A DNA stretch of 60,000 nt from Antedon mediterranea (taxonomy: Eukaryota > Echinodermata > Crinoidea > Comatulida > Antedonidae): positions 790,288 to 850,287 of the forward strand of contig NC_092676.1 of NCBI RefSeq assembly GCF_964355755.1, written 5' to 3'. A program made the position numbers and the translations under genes. This document shows, one piece after another, positions 13,503 through 24,039 of this stretch (within the stretch, counting starts at the first letter, position 1; each line of letters opens with the position of its first letter). Under the pieces are notes generated by a model, which had not been told where the DNA came from, searched no databases, and saw nothing but the letters and a program-made list of their open reading frames with translations.

Positions 13503-15834
13503 AATTGTGCCGATTATTTGCTTTGATATTAAGCTAAGCTACCAGTAAAGTTTGCAACAAAGCTTTTATGAGTATTATAGTCCACACTTATTGATATAAA
13601 TAGCAGTATGCTTAATATCTTCTAATTCTCATTTCAACCATAAGTGGGTCGTAGTTTCATAATAAAATACTCTCGTCATAGATTTTGGTTAAGTATAATT
13701 GAGTGTATATTTTACTTATATAATAATCCTTAAAAAATGAAACTCTCTATTCAAGCACAGAGCAACGATATTAGATCTATAGATCAATGTTAAGAACCTA
13801 CTTGTGGTGTTTTAAGAAATTAGCTTCAATTCATCAATTTCAAGTATAATTGTCCATCTATAATAAACAGCTTATCGTATTGTTGCAACACATTGAATAC
13901 AAACATATAACGTGAATGTTTGAACGCTAGTCTAAAAAGTGAGCACTACTAAGGTAGTAGGTAAGGTGCTAAACAATACATAATCACTGCGTTTCTAATT
14001 AACTGCTAATGGTTAGTAAGTGATAATATTGCCGTATTCAACCTTTGTGTTCAACAGTAAATCTGTTGGGCCTTCGTACTTTTTATTCGAATGATAAACG
14101 TCAATTTATCACAAGCTTGTTCGTTAAGAACTTACTTAACGCTCAAAGTTAACTATACGTAACGGAAAAACATCCCAAAACCACAAAAACAAAGATATTC
14201 ATACGTCGTTTTTTGTAGTATTGTATATTATGAAATTATTTATAAATGTATAAATAATATTTACATCATTTATAATATTATTTGAAACAATGCTATATAG
14301 GCCTATAAAAATTTATTATCAATTTTTTATAGAATAATATATACACTCATATTTATATATATAAAACAAGACGATATTATACGTTTGTGATATATACGGT
14401 AATTAAGTTGCAAGAGAGTAGAAAGGTGAAGTCACAATGTAAGATTGCTAACTCAAGGGACTTAATATCTCAGCTATAACTTAACATAACCGTACAATTG
14501 TAGAATTTTGGCATCGAACATAACATAATAAACAAGACAATTCTCTTGGCAATTATGCATCTGTATTTAAATTTAAGATGATCGATGCCTTAATGTTATC
14601 TTACATGTACAATACCCTTTACGGTGAGCAGAAATAATTGAATAAAGTTTGAAGTGATTTTGTTCTTTTTTTTTACATTTGGATTCAAATGTTTGTAAGT
14701 TAGCATAATAATAACCAAAATTACCAGTAGGAATTACAACATATAATGATAATCTTTCCTTTAATGCTAAAACGCATAATATTTAACTTGATTTTAATTC
14801 GTCACTTTTTGTAAGGGATCTGTTTGATAAAAATAATTTTCCCGACATTTAAGAATTATTTAATAAATTAGTATGTCTAGAGTTTCCGATGTATGAGTAT
14901 TATTGCCAGGATTAAAGGCAGAATGGCCAATGGGCTTTCTGAATTTATAATTAAAAGAGAAGTTTTAGTTATTAAATATCTCTGTTTAACTAATGTAGAC
15001 TGTTTAACTAATGTAGACTACTGACCGAATGGAGTACGAATGGAGTACGTATACTCATGTATTGCTAAACATTGTCTTTAAATTCTGAATTGATAAGTTA
15101 AAAAAAGGTATTTTCACTCGTTAAAGATCTCTCTCTTTAACTAATGTAGACATTGCTGACCAAATGGAGTACGATATTCATGTAAATTTCTGAACATTGT
15201 CTTTAAATCCACTTTTTCCATTTTTTTCTTTTTCTTACAATAATAATATGCCCCAGAAAACTAGAAAATATATCGTGACGCCAATATGCTGATATTTATC
15301 ATTAACGCGATTATTTGATATTCATGTTGTATCATATTACAGGCATTAATATGATCTTCTTTTCCAAAAGGCAAACAAACCGCTTCCGAAAGGAAGAATA
15401 CGTGATATCGGAGAAGATTACCAATCAAATGAATTATACCATCGATTTATCAGGTTTGCTAAACTAAGTGTATGCTAATAATAATAACGGCTAAATGTAC
15501 AGCCAAATTGCAAAGTTCTATTCATTTATTGCGGTATGTTACTATTGTTCTCCTTAATACAAATATTTTATTACCACTTATAGATATGAAGGTGTAGCAT
15601 CAACATCACTAACATTATCTATTTATTAATTATAATCAATCACACTCTGAATGATAAATCATAATCATCATTCTCGTATTAATCATTATCATCACAATCA
15701 TTGTAATCATCATCACCATCCTCCTCCAATGGCGGACACGATATAACACTTCACAATCTTAACTTAATATTATTATCTGTTGTAGAGAGGGTTACTTGTA
15801 AATGTATGTTATTATGCATCATCTGCTTCATCAT

Positions 15835-15871
<37 letters not shown>
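15835..15871. repeat. (CAT)n microsatellite
   Basis: About 12 uninterrupted CAT/ATC triplets inside a longer CAT-rich tract at about 15655-15900. Confidence 0.95.
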
Positions 15872-16680
15872 GACATAATTATTATCATTGTCACCGACCA
15901 TCTCCATCAATTGTTGTTCAAGTACTAGACTCTTATTTGTAATCGCATTATACATACATTATTTATTACACCGATATTCATCATTAGAGGAGCAGGAATA
16001 TACTTTTTTTTATTTCGCATAATGTCTTTAACAATTTATTTACATCAACATTTCGAAAAATGCGCATTGTAGCCATATTATGCATGTGACTGTATTTTCT
16101 GTAAATCACTTGCAAGCGATGAGATGTCTAGTATTGCCATCAATTGATACTAATCGGCAGTAGACCCTACAGATAAAATCACCCGTCGTTTGAATACATT
16201 AATCCTTCTATAATGTTCTCAACTCTTGATCAGCGATGATGATGAAATACGAACGCGGCTTTATACATTACTCGTAATTTGAAATTAATGTCATAAGGTA
16301 TTCAAGGTTTTAATGTAAGAGATCTCCACTTGAAGTGGTTCATTTAAGGGACATAGATTATCAGGAATGACAACTCGTGGAATTTACACTAATGGAGAAC
16401 ATGATTATTACTTTTATATAGATCCTAATGGAATGATATCAAATTACAGCTAATTCCCATTAACATTTTTGTTGAGGATGGACGCAAATTGGAAAAGTAA
16501 TTAACTTGGTTAACTCCATTTATACGATATAATTTGTTAACAACATTATTACGGACGCTAACGCATGGATATAAAAACTTCGTCATAAACACAACGACGT
16601 TACGCATAAATTGGGAATTTAACAACTATTAAAGAAAATTAATTATATTTCAATTCATAATTATACAATTAATTAAACCA

Positions 16681-16751
16681 TCCCTGATCAAACTGATTGT
16701 TAGAATTAATTTAAATCAGGGAAGAGTGATAATTTCAATCTTCTCTGATTT
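16681..16751. other. Competing hairpins upstream of the long-tail receptor
   Basis: TCCCTGAT (16681-16688) can pair with ATCAGGGA (16715-16722). The overlapping AAATCAGGGAAGA (16713-16725) can instead pair with TCTTCTCTGATTT (16739-16751) with one mismatch. Lies 550-620 bases before the ATG; function unknown. Confidence 0.5.
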
Positions 16752-16811
16752 AAACTTAAAATTTAAAGTTCATAAGAAAACAAAATCTTAACTCTGTCAC
16801 CATTAGCTTTC

Positions 16812-16819
16812 TATAAATA
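16812..16819 (+). promoter_or_regulatory. Possible TATA box of the long-tail receptor gene
   Basis: TATAAATA lies about 480 bases before the ATG at 17301. An ATTGG (CCAAT-box complement) lies at 17106-17110. In DNA this AT-rich a TATA match is weak evidence. A pyrimidine-rich stretch ending in AG at 17284 could be a splice acceptor, so the 5' UTR may instead be spliced from further upstream. Confidence 0.18.
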
Positions 16820-17300
16820 AAAGCTGACAAATTATTTCTATCCATTTATTTCAAACATTGCATGCATCAAGTAAACTAAGAAAAAAATAAGTAAAATAAG
16901 AGAAAAATGAGGAAAATAATTGATTTTTAATTGGTTAAATTTAAAAAAACGTAATAATCGTTTTAGTTGGTGTACACCAATTGTGTTTCAACCTGTTTTG
17001 TTTTCCTTCATGGAAATCCAAATGAGATTTAAAATTAACTTCCCAATATACTATTATTGCACTTTTCAAGGTTTACAGCGTGACGTTTACTCTACACGAA
17101 TGCTGATTGGCTGGCTTAATATCCTGGAAGGAGGGACTATTGGCAAGTCGTCTGCAACATCTGTTCAGACTATGAGAAGGAATTACTGCCTATGTTAACG
17201 CCAAACTACACTGATGTGAAGAGAAAGCATGGAGATATTATGTGTTACTGTCATAAATGTATTCACGTAAGTTTGTTGTCTTAGGATTGATGTTGCAACA

Positions 17301-19979
17301 ATGTATACAGTATTGTTTGTAGGGTTTTTATTCACTCTTTCCAGTGTTCAAGCGATTAAATACATTGAACGACCGTCAAATACATCTGTAACCATTGGAG
17401 ATGCTGTCATCTTGCGATGCTCAGTCTCTGGCAAAGGAAAGTCAAAATTATACTGGGAAAGATTAGGAGAGCCAAGGTACAATGAGTACATCAGTATGGA
17501 CGCGAACATCGACCCGTATGGAGTTTATGGTCGAGATATCAAGTCCCGATATTCTGTCGTTGGAAATCAAAAATTAGGTGAATATCATTTAAAAATTGAA
17601 AGAGTAAACGTTGATGACGATGGAGAATTTGCTTGTGTATATTTTGAAAATGGGTATAGAGATAAACATTACGTCAGTTCTTATGTGACGGTAATGTGGC
17701 CTGCGCCTGAACCACCTAAATGTCAGGTAACATACAGTATTAGTTCACAGCGGGTATCATTAATATGCTTGTCTCGCGGGGGACATCCAGTAGCCTCGCT
17801 TGCATGGACAAATGGAAAAACAAAATTGATAGGAGCGCCTCGAAAAACAAACGATGTCTCTTTGAATATTTATCAGCCGGGGACTAAAAAGTTTACAGAG
17901 AGCGTTTTTACATGTGTCGCAACTACACCGGCACTAGAGACTCCTCGAATTTGTAAAGTTTTACCCGTCTACATAAATTGGCACCGAAACAACTTATTTA
18001 CAGGCGATGACGTTATCTTGACGTGTAAGGTGTTCGCACATGAAAACGACTTGGCAATTTCATGGCGAATTAACAACCAAATTGTAGAAAATTCCGGAAA
18101 ATTAACGGAATTCAAAGACGGAAAACGAAAGTTGATAATATATGATCTCGATATTACAGATAATGAGCTAAAAGTAACGTGTATAGTTCGAAATCGAGAT
18201 GGACTGACAGGAAATGCTAGCGAAATACTTTACGTGAGCAGACAAGAATATATAGTGTATAAACCCACTCACACTACCACGCAAAGTACACTCACACCAA
18301 CGACCTTGAGTTACCTTACAACGAAAGCTACTTTATTGACCAAGAATAAAAATGGAGATATTAACAATATAATTACAACATCTGTAAAACCTACATTAGC
18401 AACTTTAACACAAAATGCTAACGTTAGTGCAATTGAGGGAACGGTCGCGTACGATAATTTACCGGGTCCGCCATTTGAAGTTGGCGTCAACGGAAAAGAT
18501 GCACTCCTTTACAAAAGTTTCATGATTATTGTTAGTGTTGTTGCATTAGTATTATTTATTCTTTTGATTACATATGGAATGCGTTATCGTAGATCGAAAA
18601 CGCGTTCGCGACTCGAAAAACAGCGTCAACTTGATGAAAAGTGTAAAGAAAGCGTTCCAATGACTAGAGTTATGAGTGACATGGCCAGTGAAAGTAAAAG
18701 GTCGGATAATGAAGATAGTGGAATATCATTTGGTACCGAAATAGAATCAAATATAGACTGTAATACTATTGATTATAAACAACGAGTTATGAACGCGTAC
18801 CCTGATCTTATCATTAATCAGGACAAATGTATTGATAAGAAAAAAGATGAGCCAATCTATATGTGTCTAAATAATTGTTCTGATGAAGAATCTGAGGATG
18901 AAAAATATCAACAGAAAGAGACAAATAATAATCCTGTTTATATGAAACTTGACCGCGAAGCGGAGGAGAGGGACGAGGTTTATTGCAGCGTTGAAATCGG
19001 TAACCCTTTTCCAAATAAGGATAAAGACACGCACAAGCATTTGTACGCAGTGCTTGAGAGCGATTCAGAAAGTTGCGTCGTTAGTGATATGAGAGAAAGT
19101 GATTTTTGCAATAGTGGATATTATAGCGCCGATTCTCCATGTGAATACGAAGAACTTCCTGAAAGTCTACCCACACGTAAACAGTGTCCTGAACCCTGTG
19201 CGTATGCGGTCACAGACCTTAGAGAGGTAAACCGTCCTCTACGACCATCACTAAAACAAACTTTATGGAAGAAGTTAAAAAAGGGTAGTAGTAACTCTTT
19301 AAAAGATAACAGGGAACATATATCGAGACGTAGTTTACCCAAACCATCACACAAAAAGGAAATAAGCCGTGATAACGTGCATAACCCACTAACAAAAACG
19401 AGCAGTTGTCCTTTAGTTATTCCCGTCGTCGAAAGTGCAAGAACACCAAATATGGAAACTCTTAAAAGGTTACGAAACGCGCACTTCATGGCCAACAGGC
19501 CACTGATTAGTCGACCAATATTTGGACGAACTGTAAGTACAGAACAAGGAATTGTTGTCACAGACGATTATGCTGAATTAGATATTAATCCGCCATTTTC
19601 AGAAAACCAAAAAGACGATACATATGAGTCACTTGATGAGTATACCATTGTTAAAAAAAGTAGTCCCATCGGCAAAAGGCCTATCAGACTAAGTCCATCT
19701 TTCCATGGACGAGAACTCCCAAAACTAAAAAAGTCAGTATCATGTCGGAGATGTGGCTCCCCAACAGATCGTGGATTTTATAGTTCCAGTTCAGAGGAGG
19801 AAGTTAGGAACACTGGCCCACAAACACCACCTAGGATTTTAAAAAATTACAAACGAATTGATCAGATTCGAAAAGATGAAGCTCGATTAAAACGTGCTTC
19901 TTGGCCAAATCGCCAGCAAACTCGAACAGAGAAACTATTAAATAAATCTAACGCATATTCGGTTGTAGAATTAGATTAA
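17301..19979 (+). CDS. Three-Ig transmembrane receptor with long tyrosine-motif cytoplasmic tail (Kirrel/nephrin-like IgSF)
   Basis: A single 892-codon frame. Residues 1-18 are a signal peptide. Ig1 spans about 20-133 (C40, W52, C112, with RYSVVG and GEYHLKI as in Kirrel/nephrin first domains). Ig2 spans about 138-222 (C156, W169, C205, with GGHPVASLAW and VFTC like Kirrel/nectin second domains). Ig2 has an extra flanking pair, C141 and C218. Ig3 spans about 228-313 (C242, W255, C294). A Thr/Ser-rich stalk covers about 322-400 and one membrane span about 406-427, so the type I topology places 465 residues in the cytoplasm. The tail holds Y500PDL, Y520MCL, Y547MKL, Y561CSV, Y582AVL, Y616EEL, Y757AEL, Y775ESL, Y781TIV and Y886SVV. 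None has I/V/L/S at -2, so none is a strict ITIM; Y547 and Y561 are spaced like an ITAM. N-glycosylation sites lie at N27, N305 and N374. The ATG has A at -3. No intron interrupts the frame. I infer a cell-surface adhesion or recognition receptor that recruits SH2 proteins. The orthologue is unknown. Confidence 0.92.
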   Translation: MYTVLFVGFLFTLSSVQAIKYIERPSNTSVTIGDAVILRCSVSGKGKSKLYWERLGEPRYNEYISMDANIDPYGVYGRDIKSRYSVVGNQKLGEYHLKIERVNVDDDGEFACVYFENGYRDKHYVSSYVTVMWPAPEPPKCQVTYSISSQRVSLICLSRGGHPVASLAWTNGKTKLIGAPRKTNDVSLNIYQPGTKKFTESVFTCVATTPALETPRICKVLPVYINWHRNNLFTGDDVILTCKVFAHENDLAISWRINNQIVENSGKLTEFKDGKRKLIIYDLDITDNELKVTCIVRNRDGLTGNASEILYVSRQEYIVYKPTHTTTQSTLTPTTLSYLTTKATLLTKNKNGDINNIITTSVKPTLATLTQNANVSAIEGTVAYDNLPGPPFEVGVNGKDALLYKSFMIIVSVVALVLFILLITYGMRYRRSKTRSRLEKQRQLDEKCKESVPMTRVMSDMASESKRSDNEDSGISFGTEIESNIDCNTIDYKQRVMNAYPDLIINQDKCIDKKKDEPIYMCLNNCSDEESEDEKYQQKETNNNPVYMKLDREAEERDEVYCSVEIGNPFPNKDKDTHKHLYAVLESDSESCVVSDMRESDFCNSGYYSADSPCEYEELPESLPTRKQCPEPCAYAVTDLREVNRPLRPSLKQTLWKKLKKGSSNSLKDNREHISRRSLPKPSHKKEISRDNVHNPLTKTSSCPLVIPVVESARTPNMETLKRLRNAHFMANRPLISRPIFGRTVSTEQGIVVTDDYAELDINPPFSENQKDDTYESLDEYTIVKKSSPIGKRPIRLSPSFHGRELPKLKKSVSCRRCGSPTDRGFYSSSSEEEVRNTGPQTPPRILKNYKRIDQIRKDEARLKRASWPNRQQTRTEKLLNKSNAYSVVELD

Positions 19980-20087
19980 AACGTTATCGGACTTTAATCA
20001 GTTTTTGTACCGTGGTATGTAAACAAAAACAAGTTATAATGAAACGTGTTATTACTTATTTATTAAGGAAGGTGGTGTATCCATATA

Positions 20088-20170
20088 AGTTTGATTCCCA
20101 CTAGGACGGAAAGTAAGAACGTGATTGGTCAAATTACTGTGGTGCGCCTACGTACTTGCGTTGCATCCTA
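20088..20170. mobile_element. MITE family B, copy 3, in the 3' UTR of the long-tail receptor
   Basis: A deleted copy: TTGATTCCCACTAGGACG, then GTGATTGGTCAAATTAC, then GCGCCTACGTACTTGCGTTG. The inner left arm is lost. It lies between the stop codon and the AATAAA. Confidence 0.7.
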
Positions 20171-20288
20171 TGCTTACGTTATGCCCTGATCTTGTACACA
20201 TCTAATGGAAACCCTGTTCTGATCATTTACACATCTAATGGTACCATTTCAATTCATTAGTGAGAATATAAAATTACGACATTGTATA

Positions 20289-20294
20289 AATAAA
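20289..20294 (+). terminator. Polyadenylation signal AATAAA after the long-tail receptor
   Basis: First canonical AATAAA downstream of the stop at 19979, giving a 3' UTR of roughly 330 nt. The motif is frequent in AT-rich DNA, so position is the main support. Confidence 0.45.
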
Positions 20295-21962
20295 GTTTAT
20301 TATCAAAGAAAAATCAAATGACCTATTAAATGTTAGCATAAGGTAAATTATAATAGTTTAATACAAATAAAAAATTGATATATGTACAATTTAGAGTGAA
20401 TGTAAGAAGTAACATGCTATGTATTAATTGTGTTTATACATGTGAATTACCGCAGTCACATTTAGTGTTCTTTATATATATAGCAAAAGAAGACAATAGG
20501 ACCATTATTCTGAAAGAGAAACTATATGATACGATTATACGATATAGGAAGTCAACTTTAATTCCATTAGGTCCAAAACAAAAGTTAAATGATCACCTAT
20601 CTAATAATAAACGTTGAAAATGTATTATAACATGTTACAAACAAAAATACGACTACAGTACGGTGTGCAAAATGTATTACAACTGAATAAAGTAGTAACA
20701 ACAGTTTTACAATATAGAATGTATTTTGTATGTTTGAAAAGCAGTTAAATAATGACAGCAGCACACAGTAGCAATGCGCATTTGATAAATATCTGGTTTG
20801 TCTTCAACCTATTTCCAGTTTAAACATCCCTTTTCTCGGATGATTCGACTAATCTGTTTTGTCAGTTTACAGATGAATATAAGAATAATACGTGGGACTA
20901 ATGTTGAATCACGGAGGAATTATTTCACTGAATGATTTCCACGCAATCAGAAGAAGTTCTAAAGTGCATCGATTGTTTTCATATAGAAAGTATACTGTAG
21001 ATATCACCGGTGTAGATATATATATATTTAGGCTGATTTTCTTATTTTGCGCAAAAAAACAAAATAGAATTGAACAAGGGAATTTTACGGTTTGTATTGA
21101 AAACACTTCATAGTATTTTTTTAAGCATCAAGGTGTTAAAACCTCAATAATTTGTTTGTAATGCGTCCAAACGGAAACAATTGTGAAGGCTAAGCCGTGG
21201 GTCAGTTTACCAGATGTTGTTTGCAGTCGCTCTGTCTTGCTGGTTAAAACTAGAAATTGTACATTTCAACTGTATCGTTATTATATTCCGTTGTTTCATA
21301 AGATTCACTGAAATCGCGTGTTAACCAGAGTATCTTTTAATATCCGATTAATATTAATAAGTTTAAAATAGACATGACAGATTAGGTTTACAATCGCTTG
21401 CTGCAGAATAAATCAATATACAAGATCTTAAAAGCTAAGCATGATTAAGACAATCAATTTGAAGAAAAATATATGTACGACCAATCCAAAACAAACCCAT
21501 ATGAGGAAATATTTTACAAATTAGAGGAAAACAAGAAAAATTTATTACCAAATCTTGCTTTTAAATCATATAAAATCATTACGATGATGAAAAAACGTCA
21601 TCATCAACAAAAACAAAACTAGATTTTAATTTAAAATATATTGAGATTTCCAATAAGGAAGGATGCTCAGCGATATTTCAATTTCTGTTGTGCTCAGATA
21701 TTTCAGATATTTTATATAAGTCCATCCAAATAAATTAATAAAATGTTTAGATATTAATAAATAAAGAACAACAAGTAAAATAGTGATCATTTGGGATTAC
21801 TCTATCATGAATAGAATTCATGGCGACGATGTTTCCTAATTGAATCAGCCCCATAGCACGCCTGAAATAAACAACGAATTAGATATCTAAAAACAAGCGT
21901 AAAATATGCTCAACCTAATATACTAAAAAACGATGTACCGCAGTAAGGTTTACGCTTTTCTA
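20295..21962. other. Intergenic, no gene seen
   Basis: AT-rich DNA with several frames of 65-80 codons and no recognisable domain. Confidence 0.5.
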
Positions 21963-22086
21963 CAGCTCTGTCTACACTATCGAACTAGTTTGTCAAAACA
22001 AGTGTGATGTGCCCAAATATGGTAGTGATATGCTTAAATATGGTAGTGATATGACATCATCATGTCCATATATAGGCACATATAAG
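21963..22086. mobile_element. MITE family A, copy 3
   Basis: Left arm CAGCTCTGTCTACACTATCG, two ATGGTAGTGATATG blocks and ATGACATCATCATG. It stops at GGCACATATAAG, where a nested hairpin follows; the right arm is missing. Confidence 0.8.
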
Positions 22087-22113
22087 CAGGGAGATTTATT
22101 TTACATCTCCCTG
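22087..22113. mobile_element. 27-bp hairpin insertion with 7-bp flanking duplication
   Basis: CAGGGAGAT and ATCTCCCTG pair perfectly around a 9-base loop. ATATAAG is repeated on both sides (22080-22086, 22114-22120). Its GGAGA...TCTCC ends resemble the hairpin at 9730-9760. Confidence 0.7.
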
Positions 22114-22120
22114 ATATAAG

Positions 22121-23687
22121 TGAGTCGTCTGGTAAAAACTAGTCCAACAAGACCTTTCCTACCTACTCAATCCATCTACATTATATTCGTATTTTAATGA
22201 CCGTTTTAAAACATCACAAAATAGCTAAAGTATAATGTTATATAACTAAATCTATTTAATGATGAATCAATCATAAATAATTTTGGCTGGTATAATTGAA
22301 ACATACGTTTAAATGTTCAGATTAATGCGGATTATTCCGAAATGTAATAAATGACAAAATGAATCTTCTTTTAGCGATAATTAAATTGGGTGGCTTATGT
22401 GAGGATATGAATGCACAAGATATGTGTAGCAATACTAGCAGATAAAGATTAACGTGATAGACAGGAAAAGTAGAAACTGTAAAGCGAGTTACACTTAATG
22501 TTTTTATGCAGAATAAAAATGCCAATGCAATCACATAGATTGGTAATTCCGACATACAACAACCTTGTTGGAAACACTTTAAAGTATTAGCTACAGTATT
22601 AGCAGCAGCTAATGTTCCAATTCCTACACCCTTGGTAGTTGTCAACTTATCCATTTAACTAATTCGACCTTAGCAAATGGTATATGCGGAATATCATACC
22701 ATGGGTTTAAGCAAAATATTATCAATTTAGAAGTTCTACATAAATCGGAAACATGGGAAATGAGCATCTGTCGTCCTAATAACCTCTTACTATTTTTATT
22801 AAAAAACAAAATAGACAATGTTACGCTGCTAATACTACTTTCTTCAATCAAATAAGAAACATAGCCAAGAAAACAGCATGAGACGTTTAATAGTACGATG
22901 ATAGCAAACACAAAGTTCATCAATCAAATTGTTCGTTGAATTGTTTCCGGATTGGAAAGTTGTGGAAAGATTGAAGAAAGAAGATAACAGGACAATGACT
23001 AGATAGAACACACTGTACTTTAAAGGATTGCACGTACAATACAAAGAAGTTTTAATAGACGTATTTAACAGACTTATTTTAATAAACAAACAGTCATACA
23101 TATTGGAGGCCTACGGTACGCCCTATTAAGAACTATAGTAAGTTAGTAACGAAATTCGAAAGGTAGTTACATTTTAGATGTCTCCAAAAGCATGTTAATT
23201 ATCATTTTATAGACATAATCTTTTCTAAATTATCATCTTTAAGATTAGATATTGTTTAATTCCAGGTTAATCCCGCGGTGAATCTACATAATATTATGTT
23301 TCATCAACAAAACGTATTCATTTCTAATCATTAAAAGTGCATGTAGTATTTGGATTCCCCAAGGTCACGAGAAAACCTCGAGGCGGTCCATCTTCAAAGA
23401 TGATTTAATTGACCCTTCTAGATTGTACTAATTCAATGGTTTGGAAACCGGATACGTATCTCTCATGTTGTATCAATCGATTACAAATACATATTACCAA
23501 AGGATGTAATGATTTTACCAAAGGAGAAAATAAATAATACATTTGGTCATAATGGCGTCTATAATGGCATATGTACTATTCCAAAACAAAAACTTTGAAA
23601 TAATTGAAATTTAACAAATAAAAAACACAAATTAGAAACAATTCTTTGATGGAACACTCCTATTCAGCAGGAACGTTAATATTGTTA
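22121..23687. other. Intergenic; three overlapping hydrophobic minus-strand frames
   Basis: On the minus strand, frames at 22844-23101, 22642-22923 and 22322-22654 follow one another in different phases. They are rich in hydrophobic segments, and N-glycosylation-like NNST precedes the first. This could be a decayed multi-pass membrane gene or chance in AT-rich DNA; chance is more likely. Confidence 0.3.
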
Positions 23688-23747
23688 AAACTCTGTCTAC
23701 ACTATCAAACTAGTTTGACGAAAAAAGTGTAATGTGCCCAAATATGA
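23688..23747. mobile_element. MITE family A, copy 4 (left-end fragment)
   Basis: AACTCTGTCTACACTATC followed by CAAACTAGTTTGACG and GTAATGTGCCCAAATATG, then unrelated sequence. Confidence 0.75.
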
Positions 23748-23848
23748 ATAAATACATTTTCAAAGAGGTAATTTTGTCAGTGGAGATAAATTTATTTAAT
23801 TAGGCCTATGATTAGTGTGTTGTTTCTGTGGGGTGGATAGCTGTTGGA

Positions 23849-23864
23849 GGGTTAGGGTTAGGGT
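23849..23864 (+). repeat. Short interstitial telomere-like TTAGGG tract
   Basis: GGGTTAGGGTTAGGGT is just over two TTAGGG units, too short to be more than a curiosity. Confidence 0.5.
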
Positions 23865-24039
23865 ACCGTACGAAGCACACAAGGGAAAACGCTTAGAATA
23901 TGTCAACAATGGAAATTTGATTTTAGACTATGCATGTTTTTACCAAGTATTGCGTGATATTAATCTTCTTGTAAAGAAGACCAACGAGCGCACCCCTCTA
24001 AAGACCATCGACGTGAAAGACTAAACAATTGTATTGAGT

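Larger units (their letters stand above)
12941..16800. other. Intergenic upstream of the long-tail receptor; short repeats only
   Basis: No gene recognised. A block of about 110 bp (TTTAACTAATGTAGAC, then ACCGAATGGAGTACG, then AACATTGTCTTTAAAT) occurs at 14975-15085 and again at 15118-15205, with internal duplication in the first. Two mutually exclusive hairpins lie at 16681-16751. Confidence 0.5.
19980..20294 (+). other. Probable 3' UTR of the long-tail receptor
   Basis: The stretch from the stop codon to the first AATAAA, at 20289-20294. It carries a shortened family-B MITE at 20088-20170, so the mature mRNA would contain transposon-derived inverted-repeat sequence. The true cleavage site is not visible. 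Confidence 0.5.

Noticed and set aside
13940-13975. let-7-like AGGTAGTAGGT
   Set aside because: Only 11 bases match, the rest of the mature sequence does not, and no proper precursor hairpin surrounds it.
17264-17284. CAC|GTAAGT donor at 17267 just before the long-tail receptor
   Set aside because: The nearest acceptor-like AG is only 17 bases downstream, too short for an intron; using a later acceptor would remove the start codon and signal peptide.
19121-19561. 146-codon frame antisense to the long-tail receptor
   Set aside because: Lies wholly within the cytoplasmic-tail coding region on the other strand; no domain and no context.
23849-23864. Interstitial telomere
   Set aside because: Just over two TTAGGG units is within chance or microsatellite drift.
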